Shown: piece after piece, positions 50,838-58,362 of the stretch
How positions within the stretch are numbered: position 1 is the stretch's first letter
Layout of the letters: the number at the start of each line of letters is the position of its first letter
NCBI RefSeq assembly: GCF_015680705.1
Contig: NZ_JADNYP010000002.1
Coordinates: 124,001 to 188,000 of the forward strand
Source of the DNA: Pseudomonas fulva
Lineage (GTDB): Bacteria; Pseudomonadota; Gammaproteobacteria; Pseudomonadales; Pseudomonadaceae
Direction of reading: 5' to 3'
DNA: 64,000 nucleotides
Notes under the pieces: model-generated
Database searches by the model: none
Told to the model about the DNA's origin: nothing
The model's input: the letters and a program-made list of their open reading frames with translations, nothing else
Made by a program: the position numbers and the translations under genes

Positions 50838-52145
50838 TTGAACCAGAACTGGCACGCGACCCTGATTCGCCACATGTTCCTGCTGGTCTCGGTCTGCCTG
50901 ATCGGCGGATTGGCCAGTGGACACTACGGCTGGAGCCTGGCCATCGGCCTGGCCTTGTACCTGGGCTGGACGCTCAAGCAGTTGCTGCGCCTGCATCACT
51001 GGCTGAGCAACCATCAGCCCGACGAGGCGCCACCGGACGGTTATGGCCTGTGGGGCGAAGTGTTCGACAGCATCTATCACCTGCAACGCCGCGACCAGCG
51101 CGTGCGGGGTCGGCTGCAAGCAGTGATCGATCGGGTCCAGGAATCCACCGCCGCGTTGCGCGATGCGGTGGTCATGCTCGACAGCGAAGGCAACCTGGAG
51201 TGGTGGAACCGCGCGGCGGAAACCCTGCTCGGGCTGAAGACGCCGCAGGACGTGGGACAGCCGATAACCAACCTGGTCCGCCATCCGCGCTTCAAGGAGT
51301 ACTTCGAACACGAGGACCACGCCGAGCCGCTGGAAATCCCGTCACCGGTCAATGATCACCTGCGTATCCAGCTGCATATCACCCGCTACGGCAACAACGA
51401 ACACTTGATGCTGGTACGCGACGTCACCCGTATCCATCAGCTCGAGCAGATGCGCAAGGACTTCGTCGCCAACGTGTCCCACGAGCTGCGCACGCCCCTC
51501 ACCGTGATCACCGGCTACCTGGAGACGTTGCTGGACAATGTCGAGGCGGTCAATCCGCGCTGGATTCGCGCCTTGCAACAGATGCACCAGCAGGGCGAAC
51601 GGATGCAGGCACTGCTCAACGACCTGCTGCTGCTGGCCAAGCTGGAAGCCACCGACTATCCCTCGGAAAGCCAGCCAGTGGCCGTGGATGCGTTGCTGCA
51701 GACGATCAGAGGCGATGCCATGGCGCTGTCGGGCGAGCGCAACCACTCCATCAGTCTGGAGGCGACTGCAAGCGTGCTCAAGGGCAGCGAGGCCGAACTG
51801 CGCAGCGCTTTTTCCAACCTGGTATTCAACGCCGTGAAATACACGCCCGCCGGCGGCCAGATCCGTATCCGCTGGTGGACCGATGCGCAAGGCGCGCACC
51901 TGAGCGTGCAGGATTCGGGCATCGGCATCGATGCCAAGCATCTGCCACGCTTGACCGAACGCTTCTACCGGGTCGACTCCAGCCGCGCGTCGAATACCGG
52001 CGGTACCGGCTTGGGCCTGGCCATCGTCAAGCATGTGCTGCTACGTCACCGGGGCCGCCTGGAGATCAGCAGCGTGCCAGGCCATGGCAGCACGTTCACC
52101 TGCCATTTCGCCCCGGCGCAGGTGATCGCACGAGTAGCCTGCTGA
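50838..52145 (+). CDS. phoR: Phosphate sensor kinase PhoR
   Basis: 435 residues starting at TTG 50838 (MNQNWHATLIRHM), with AAGGA eight bases upstream. Two N-terminal membrane segments (about 10-45), a PhoR-type linker, a PAS domain (about 100-195), the histidine box FVANVSHELRTP with His215, and the ATPase with NLVFNAVKYTPAG, DSGIGIDAKHLPRL and GGTGLGLAIVKHV. It senses PstSCAB-PhoU status and phosphorylates PhoB when phosphate is low. It is separated from phoB by a MITE and a repeat. Confidence 0.97.
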   Translation: MNQNWHATLIRHMFLLVSVCLIGGLASGHYGWSLAIGLALYLGWTLKQLLRLHHWLSNHQPDEAPPDGYGLWGEVFDSIYHLQRRDQRVRGRLQAVIDRVQESTAALRDAVVMLDSEGNLEWWNRAAETLLGLKTPQDVGQPITNLVRHPRFKEYFEHEDHAEPLEIPSPVNDHLRIQLHITRYGNNEHLMLVRDVTRIHQLEQMRKDFVANVSHELRTPLTVITGYLETLLDNVEAVNPRWIRALQQMHQQGERMQALLNDLLLLAKLEATDYPSESQPVAVDALLQTIRGDAMALSGERNHSISLEATASVLKGSEAELRSAFSNLVFNAVKYTPAGGQIRIRWWTDAQGAHLSVQDSGIGIDAKHLPRLTERFYRVDSSRASNTGGTGLGLAIVKHVLLRHRGRLEISSVPGHGSTFTCHFAPAQVIARVAC

Positions 52146-52257
52146 GCACGGGTCTTTGCATTTGGGGCCTCAACCGCTACATTGGGTATCCCGCGCCGGC
52201 CTTGTCCGGTGCGCACTTTCTTCTTTCCTCTGCAGACGGACCCCGTAACCCCCGATC

Positions 52258-53598
52258 ATGGACCCTTCCCCTGGTATCAGTCTCGCCTCTCTGTTCGCCG
52301 ATTTCGGCATGATTCTTTTTGCCTTGTTCCTGGTGCTGCTCAACGGTTTCTTCGTAGCCGCCGAGTTCGCCATGGTCAAGCTGCGCGCCACCCGGGTGGA
52401 GTCGATCGCCGAGCAGCATGGCTGGCGTGGCAACATCCTGCGCAAGGTACACAACCAGCTCGATGCCTACCTTTCGGCTTGCCAGCTGGGCATCACGCTC
52501 GCCTCGCTCGGCCTCGGCTGGGTCGGTGAGCCCGCCTTCGCCCACCTGCTCGAACCCCTGCTGGCAGCGGTTGGGGTGGACACGCCCGAACTGATCAAGG
52601 CCATTTCGTTCTTCGTGGCCTTCTTCGTGATCTCCTACCTGCATATCGTGGTCGGCGAACTGGCGCCCAAGTCCTGGGCGATCCGCAAGCCGGAGCTGTT
52701 GTCGCTCTGGACCGCGGTCCCGCTGTACCTGTTCTACTGGCTGATGTACCCAGCCATCTACCTGCTCAACGCCAGTGCCAATGCCATCTTGCGCATCGCC
52801 GGCCAGGGCGAGCCAGGGCCTCACCATGAGCATCACTACAGTCGCGAGGAACTCAAGCTGATCCTGCATTCCAGCCGCGGCCAGGACCCCAGCGACCAAG
52901 GCATGCGGGTACTCGCCTCGGCGGTGGAGATGGGTGAGCTGGAAGTCGTCGACTGGGCCAACTCGCGCGAAGACATGATCAGTCTCGATGCCCATGCCCC
53001 GCTCAAGGAAATCCTGGCGATGTTCCGTCGCCACAAGTTCAGCCGCTATCCGGTCTACGACGCCGAACGCGGTGAGTTCATCGGCCTGCTGCACATCAAG
53101 GATCTGCTGCTGGAGCTGGCTGAGCTGGATCATCTGCCCGAAACCGTCGACCTGGACGACCTGGCCCGCCCACTGGAACGTGTCTCGCGACATATGCCGC
53201 TCGCGCAGCTGCTCGAGCAGTTCCGCAAGGGCGGCGCGCACTTCGTGCTGGTCGAGGAAGCCGACGGCAAGGTGATCGGCTATCTGACCATGGAGGATGT
53301 GCTCGAGGTGCTGGTCGGCGACATCCAGGACGAGCATCGCAAGGCCGAGCGCGGCATCCTCGCCTACCAACCAGGCAAGCTGCTGGTGCGTGGCGATACG
53401 CCGCTGTTCAAGGTCGAGCGCCTGCTGGGCGTCGACCTGGATCATATCGAGGCCGAAACCCTTGCCGGCCTGGTCTACGAGACACTCAAGCGCGTGCCTG
53501 AGGAAGAGGAAGTGCTGGAAGTCGAAGGCCTGCGCATCATCATCAAGAAGATGAAGGGCCCGAAGATCGTGCTGGCCAAGGTATTGCTGCTCGACTGA
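52258..53598 (+). CDS. CNNM/CorC-family membrane protein with CBS domains
   Basis: 446 residues: a DUF21 membrane domain (about 1-200, four helices, FFVAAEFAMVKLRATRVE), a CBS pair (about 215-340, with FSRYPVYDAERGEFIGLLHIKD), and a C-terminal CorC-HlyC transporter-associated domain (about 355-440, ending RIIIKKMKGPKIVLAKVL). Such proteins are linked to magnesium or cobalt efflux and are sometimes labelled hemolysins. It lies after phoR in the same direction and precedes a convergent response-regulator gene; a PhoB link is not shown. Confidence 0.88.
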   Translation: MDPSPGISLASLFADFGMILFALFLVLLNGFFVAAEFAMVKLRATRVESIAEQHGWRGNILRKVHNQLDAYLSACQLGITLASLGLGWVGEPAFAHLLEPLLAAVGVDTPELIKAISFFVAFFVISYLHIVVGELAPKSWAIRKPELLSLWTAVPLYLFYWLMYPAIYLLNASANAILRIAGQGEPGPHHEHHYSREELKLILHSSRGQDPSDQGMRVLASAVEMGELEVVDWANSREDMISLDAHAPLKEILAMFRRHKFSRYPVYDAERGEFIGLLHIKDLLLELAELDHLPETVDLDDLARPLERVSRHMPLAQLLEQFRKGGAHFVLVEEADGKVIGYLTMEDVLEVLVGDIQDEHRKAERGILAYQPGKLLVRGDTPLFKVERLLGVDLDHIEAETLAGLVYETLKRVPEEEEVLEVEGLRIIIKKMKGPKIVLAKVLLLD

Positions 53599-53700
53599 TG
53601 GACGGGACATCGGGACCACCCGGCGGCCCCGGGATCCCGCTGACGAGCGCATGCCCCATGGACCTCCCGGCGCGATCCCGGCTGGCCCCTTGCCGCAGGC

Positions 53701-54594
53701 TCAGGCACCGGGCGTGAAGTGCTTTTGCGCCGTGCCACGCGCGATCAACCGGGACAGGTAGTCGAGCTTCTGTGCGTCTTGGTCGACGAACCTGAACGTC
53801 AACTGCAACCAATCGCTGTCGGGCTTGGGCTCCAGGGCAGCGATGGCATGCAGGTAGCCATTGAGCCGGGCTACTTCGGCTGTCTCGCCCTGCTCCAGGT
53901 CAAGCACGGCACTTTCGAGCACCTGCGGCAAGGCTTCGCTGCGGCGTACCACCAGCAGTGCCTCCTTCAGGCTCAAGGCCTTGATCATGCAGGCGCGTGT
54001 CCCGCTGGCCAGACGCAGCTGGCCTTGCCCACGGCCTTGCGCAGGGGCGCTGCCTGGCGAAGACACTGGCGGCTTCGGCGCTGCCGGCGGCACGGCTACG
54101 CTCGCTGTGGCACGAACGGTCTCGGCACGGCCACCGGTCAGTGCATTCAAGGAGTCGTTGGCGGTCGAGGCGTTCACTCGTGGCAGTGCATTGCCGACCA
54201 AATCGCCAAGCTTGCCGATCTTGCCCACGGCCTTCTTGACCTTGCCCAGCAACTGTTCGTTGGTGAACGGCTTGCCGACGAAATCGGAGACCCCCGCCTG
54301 GATGGCCTGGATCACGTTCTCCTTGTCCCCGCGGCTGGTAACCATGATGAATGGCATGTTCGCCATCGCCGGCTGCTGGCGACACCAGGCAAGCAGTTCC
54401 AGGCCTGACAGCTCGGGCATTTCCCAGTCGCACAGGACCAGATCGAACGGTTCGCGGGTCAGCAGAAGCTGGGCCTTGCGTCCGTTGACCGCATCTTCGA
54501 CCATCACGCCGGGAAAGGCATTGCGCAGGCATTTCCTGACCAGATCACGGATGAATGGCGCATCATCCACGACCAGCACTTTGACTTTACTCAT
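53701..54594 (-). CDS. Response regulator with C-terminal PilZ-like domain
   Basis: 297 residues from ATG 54594; an ATG three bases earlier is nearer the AAGGAG. The receiver domain (residues 1-125) has Asp56 in LCDWEMPELSG and Lys108 in FVGKPF. A Pro/Ala linker (about 150-195) joins it to a C-terminal domain starting GTRACMIKALSLKEALLVVRR that resembles PilZ, though a full RxxxR ... D/NxSxxG cyclic-di-GMP motif is not evident. It is next to phoU, as PA5364 is in P. aeruginosa. No cognate kinase gene is adjacent. Its output is unknown. Confidence 0.85.
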   Translation of the reverse strand: MSKVKVLVVDDAPFIRDLVRKCLRNAFPGVMVEDAVNGRKAQLLLTREPFDLVLCDWEMPELSGLELLAWCRQQPAMANMPFIMVTSRGDKENVIQAIQAGVSDFVGKPFTNEQLLGKVKKAVGKIGKLGDLVGNALPRVNASTANDSLNALTGGRAETVRATASVAVPPAAPKPPVSSPGSAPAQGRGQGQLRLASGTRACMIKALSLKEALLVVRRSEALPQVLESAVLDLEQGETAEVARLNGYLHAIAALEPKPDSDWLQLTFRFVDQDAQKLDYLSRLIARGTAQKHFTPGA

Positions 54595-54833
54595 CATCAC
54601 TCCTTCCGACCCGGGGACTAGCATACCGTCGAGTGATGGCATTTTGCCAAAACCCTCAGGCCAAGCGTCCCGCCTGCCGCGGATGGAGCGTGCCGGTGAA
54701 GCGTTCGGCCAGGTGACAGAAGGCCGTCAGATACCGCTCACGTCTCGCGCGATGGATCTGAAGCCTTCGAGATCGACGACAAGAACTGGACGCAGAGGCT
54801 GATCCCAGCCACCCGCGTCCACTCGGGACAGAC

Positions 54834-55592
54834 TTATTTATCGTCCGGTTCGGCTGGAACATTAGCCAGCAGATCGCTACCTTCGACTTCCGCCTTCATG
54901 CGCTTGAGGCCCATGTGGCGAACATCGGTGCCGCGTACCAGGTAGATCACCAGTTCGGAAATGTTGCGCGCATGGTCGCCGATCCGCTCCAGCGAGCGCA
55001 GGGCCCAGATCACGCTGAGCACACGCGAGATGGAGCGTGGGTCTTCCATCATGTAGGTGACCAGCTCGCGCAAGGCCGTCTTGTACTCGCGATCGATGGT
55101 CTTGTCGTATTGCGCCACGGACAAAGCCAGGTCGGCGTCGAAGCGGGCGAACGCGTCGAGCGCATCCCGTACCATGTTGCGCACTTGATCGCCAATGTGC
55201 CGGACTTCCACGTAGCCACGCGGTGACTCCCCCTCCTCGCACAGCTGGATGGCGCGTCGGGCAATCTTGGTCGACTCGTCGCCAATGCGTTCCAGGTCGA
55301 TCACCGACTTGGAGATGCTGATGATCAGGCGCAGGTCCGAGGCCGCCGGTTGGCGGCGCGCCAGGATGCGCACGCACTCCTCGTCGATGTTGCGCTCCAT
55401 CTGGTTGATCTGCTCGTCGACATCGCGCACCTGCTGGGCAAGGCCCGAGTCGGCCTCGATCAGGGCGGTGACCGCATCGTTGACCTGCTTCTCGACCAGG
55501 CCGCCCATGGCCAGCAAGTGGCTGCGCACCTCTTCGAGCTCGGCGTTGAACTGCTGGGAGATATGATGCGTGAGACTTTCTTTGTTGATCAT
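54834..55592 (-). CDS. phoU: Phosphate signalling regulator PhoU
   Basis: 252 residues starting MINKESLTHHISQQFNAEL. Two three-helix bundles carry the metal-binding patterns of PhoU: ERIGDESTKIARRA and ERIGDHARNISELV. It links the PstSCAB transporter to PhoR and keeps PhoB off when phosphate is sufficient. The gene ends the pstC-pstA-pstB-phoU row. A 241-base stretch separates it from the response-regulator gene, in which nothing is recognised. Confidence 0.96.
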   Translation of the reverse strand: MINKESLTHHISQQFNAELEEVRSHLLAMGGLVEKQVNDAVTALIEADSGLAQQVRDVDEQINQMERNIDEECVRILARRQPAASDLRLIISISKSVIDLERIGDESTKIARRAIQLCEEGESPRGYVEVRHIGDQVRNMVRDALDAFARFDADLALSVAQYDKTIDREYKTALRELVTYMMEDPRSISRVLSVIWALRSLERIGDHARNISELVIYLVRGTDVRHMGLKRMKAEVEGSDLLANVPAEPDDK

Positions 55593-55610
55593 GTCCTGCT
55601 CCGCCAGGAA

Positions 55611-55651
55611 GCTCCAAGCTGTCAGCCTCGAGCTTCAGGTTTGTCCGTGTC
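55611..55651 (+). repeat. 41-bp dispersed repeat, copy 2
   Basis: This unit, in the pstB-phoU spacer, matches 50776-50816 on the opposite strand at 36 of 41 positions. The core GCCTCGAGCTTCA is identical in both. Confidence 0.7.
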
Positions 55652-55663
55652 TGGAAGGTGCTA

Positions 55664-55731
55664 GCTGCAAGCTGCAAGCAGATCGTGCAGTCGATGCGTT
55701 CCGCTTCTGCTTGTGGCTTGCAGCTTGAAGC
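55664..55731. repeat. AGCTGCA heptad pair with inverted partner
   Basis: GCTGCAAGCTGCAAGC (55664-55679) is two tandem heptads and the inverted partner GCTTGCAGCTTGAAGC (55716-55731) pairs with it at 15 of 16 positions, forming a stem with a 36-base loop between pstB and phoU. It is read on the minus strand in the mRNA. Confidence 0.6.
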
Positions 55732-55749
55732 ACACCGCTCGCCGCCGCC

Positions 55750-56583
55750 CTAGCCGTAACGACCCGTGATGTAGTCTTCGGTCTGCTTCTTCGCCGGGTT
55801 GGTGAACAGCGTATCGGTATCGCCGAATTCCACCAGCTTGCCCATGTACATGAACGCCGTGTAGTCCGATACCCGGGCCGCCTGCTGCATGTTGTGGGTC
55901 ACGATGACGATGGTGTACTTGGACTTGAGCTCGTAGATCAGCTCCTCCACCTTGAGGGTCGAGATCGGGTCCAGCGCCGAGCACGGTTCGTCGAGCAGCA
56001 GGACTTCCGGCTCCACGGCGATGGTACGGGCGATGACCAGGCGCTGCTGCTGGCCACCGGACAGCCCCAGCGCCGAATCATGCAGGCGATCCTTGACCTC
56101 GTCCCACAGCGCGGCGCCCTTGAGTGCCCACTCGACCGCCTCGTCCAGGGTACGCTTCTTGTTGATGCCCTGGATGCGCAAGCCATAGACCACGTTCTCG
56201 TAGATGGTCTTGGGGAACGGGTTGGGCTTCTGGAACACCATGCCGACGCGCCGGCGCAGCTCGGCCACGTCCTCGCCCTTGCGGTAGATGTTGTGGCCGT
56301 ACAGGTTGATGGCGCCTTCCACCCGGCAACCGTCGACCAGGTCGTTCATGCGGTTGAAGGTCCGCAGCAAGGTCGACTTGCCACAGCCCGACGGTCCGAT
56401 GAAGGCAGTCACGCGCTGCTTGGGAATGTTCATGCCGACATCGAACAGGGCCTGCTTGTCGCCGTAGAACAGGCTCAGGCCAGGCACTTCGATGGCCACG
56501 GTTTCTTCGGCCAGACGCAGGCTCTGCTTGTCGCGTCCCAAGGCTGCCATGTCGATGCCGTGGGAATGGGTATCGTGTTGCAT
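55750..56583 (-). CDS. pstB: Phosphate ABC transporter ATP-binding protein
   Basis: 277 residues, PstB type. Walker A is [19 protein letters not shown], the ABC signature [14 protein letters not shown], Walker [14 protein letters not shown] with the [10 protein letters not shown], and the H-loop [20 protein letters not shown] precedes the ATG. It powers PstCA. It lies between pstA and phoU, with heptad repeats on both sides. Confidence 0.98.
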   Translation of the reverse strand: MQHDTHSHGIDMAALGRDKQSLRLAEETVAIEVPGLSLFYGDKQALFDVGMNIPKQRVTAFIGPSGCGKSTLLRTFNRMNDLVDGCRVEGAINLYGHNIYRKGEDVAELRRRVGMVFQKPNPFPKTIYENVVYGLRIQGINKKRTLDEAVEWALKGAALWDEVKDRLHDSALGLSGGQQQRLVIARTIAVEPEVLLLDEPCSALDPISTLKVEELIYELKSKYTIVIVTHNMQQAARVSDYTAFMYMGKLVEFGDTDTLFTNPAKKQTEDYITGRYG

Positions 56584-56599
56584 GATCTCTCCGTCTGTA

Positions 56600-56620
56600 G
56601 CTGCAAGCTACAAGCTGCAA
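56600..56620. repeat. Three tandem GCTGCAA-type heptads between pstA and pstB
   Basis: GCTGCAA, GCTACAA and GCTGCAA stand in tandem at 56600-56620. The unit is the same as in the repeats near phoR and phoU. Confidence 0.65.
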
Positions 56621-56674
56621 GTTAGAGCAAGGCGGCAATCTGCTTGAGTTGCCGCTCGTGGCTTGAGACTCGAA

Positions 56675-58345
56675 TCAGCTGTCGAGCGCCTTGTACTTCT
56701 CGCGCAGGTGGTTGCGGATCCATACCGCCGACAGGTTGAGCGTGGCGATGACCAGCACCAGCAGCAGCGCGGTGGCATAGACCAGCGGACGCGCGGCTTC
56801 GACGTTGGGGCTCTGGAACCCGACATCGTAGATGTGGAAGCCCAGGTGCATGATCTTCTGATCCAGGTGCAGGTACGGGTAGTTGCCGTCCAGCGGCAGC
56901 GACGGTGCCAGCTTGACCACCCCTACCAGCATCAGCGGCGCGACTTCGCCGGCGGCACGCGCCACCGCCAGGATCATGCCGGTCATCATGGCCGGGCTGG
57001 CCATGGGCAGGACGATCTTCCAGAGTGTCTCGGCCTTGGTCGCGCCCAGCGCCAGCGAGCCTTCGCGCACCGTGCGCGGGATGCGCGCCAGACCTTCCTC
57101 GGTGGCGACGATCACCACCGGCACGGCCAGCAGCGCCAAGGTCAGGGATGCCCAGAGCAACCCCGGGGTACCGAGCGTCGGCGCAGGCAATGCCTCGGGG
57201 AAGAACAGCCGGTCGATCGAGCCGCCCAGTACGTAGACGAAGAAGCCCAGGCCGAATACCCCATAGACGATCGCCGGTACGCCAGCGAGGTTGTTGACGG
57301 CGATGCGGATCAGCCGGGTCACCGGACCCTGGCGGGCATATTCGCGCAGGTAGACGGCCGCCAGCACACCGAACGGCGTCACGATCACGGCCATGATCAG
57401 GGTCATCATCACGGTGCCGAAGATGGCTGGGAAGATGCCGCCCTCGGTGTTGGCTTCACGCGGATCGTCGCTGAGGAATTCCCAGACCTTGCCGAAGTAG
57501 GTGGTCATCTTGGTCATGCCCGACATGGCGTTGGGCTGGTAGGCGTGGACGACCTTGCTCAGGTTGATCTCCACCTCGCGCCCATTGCCGTCGCGCGCCA
57601 CCAGGGCATCTCGGGCGAACGCCTGGTGCAGGCTGCCCAGACGCTCCTCGATGGCCTGATAGCGGCTGTTGAGCTCGGCGCGCTCGGCCTCCATGTCAGC
57701 CTGGGCGGCCGCGTCCAGCTTGCCCTCCAGCTCCAGCTTGCGTCCGTGCAGGCGCAGGCGTTCGAGGCCGTGGTTGATGGCACCGATATCGCTCTTTTCC
57801 AGCGTCTGCAGCTCGTCGGCCAGTTGGCTGGCACGCTTGAGGCGCGCCTGCAGCTCGCCCCAGGCCGCCTGGCCCTCGGCCACGACACGACCGTTTTCCT
57901 TGACGCTGACCAGGTAGCCATAGAAGTTGCCCCACTCGCGACGCTCCAGGGCGATCAGCTCGGCAGGCTTGCGCTGATCGACCAGCCATTCGCCCACCAC
58001 CCAGGTGAAGTCGCTGCCGTTGAGGTCGCGGTTGCCGACCTTGACCAGCTCTCGGGTCATGAATTCCGGGCCTTCGTCCGGCACCGGCAGCCCTGCCCCC
58101 TTGAGGCGGGCACGCGGGACTTCTTCGGCCTGGACCACTTCACCAATGATGACGTGGTCCGCCTGGCCGGGCACCTTGTAGGTAGCCTGGATCAGGTCGG
58201 CTGGCCAGAAGTGGCCCAGCCCACGAACGGCGATCACGGCCAGCAGACCCACGGTCATGATCACTGCGATGGCTACCGCGCCACCGCTGATCCAGACGCC
58301 GGGGGCGCCGCTCTTGAACCAGCCTTTGAGGGAATCCTTTTTCAC
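56675..58345 (-). CDS. pstA: Phosphate ABC transporter permease PstA, long form
   Basis: 556 residues against about 296 in E. coli. After a first helix (about 18-40) comes a periplasmic insert of roughly 265 residues, with a charged coiled-coil-like region (near 165-255, with LKRASQLADELQTLEK). The permease core starts near residue 308 and has the EAA-like loop ALGATKAETLWKIVLPMASPA. This long layout (DUF3333) is usual in Pseudomonas. With PstC it forms the membrane channel. The stop is 91 bases before pstB. Confidence 0.95.
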   Translation of the reverse strand: MKKDSLKGWFKSGAPGVWISGGAVAIAVIMTVGLLAVIAVRGLGHFWPADLIQATYKVPGQADHVIIGEVVQAEEVPRARLKGAGLPVPDEGPEFMTRELVKVGNRDLNGSDFTWVVGEWLVDQRKPAELIALERREWGNFYGYLVSVKENGRVVAEGQAAWGELQARLKRASQLADELQTLEKSDIGAINHGLERLRLHGRKLELEGKLDAAAQADMEAERAELNSRYQAIEERLGSLHQAFARDALVARDGNGREVEINLSKVVHAYQPNAMSGMTKMTTYFGKVWEFLSDDPREANTEGGIFPAIFGTVMMTLIMAVIVTPFGVLAAVYLREYARQGPVTRLIRIAVNNLAGVPAIVYGVFGLGFFVYVLGGSIDRLFFPEALPAPTLGTPGLLWASLTLALLAVPVVIVATEEGLARIPRTVREGSLALGATKAETLWKIVLPMASPAMMTGMILAVARAAGEVAPLMLVGVVKLAPSLPLDGNYPYLHLDQKIMHLGFHIYDVGFQSPNVEAARPLVYATALLLVLVIATLNLSAVWIRNHLREKYKALDS

Positions 58346-58362
58346 GGATCTCTACCTTTCTA

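Noticed and set aside
54643..54833. Possible small gene or gene remnant between the PilZ regulator and phoU
   Set aside because: All frames give low-complexity or stop-rich products without family resemblance, and no ribosome site is seen.
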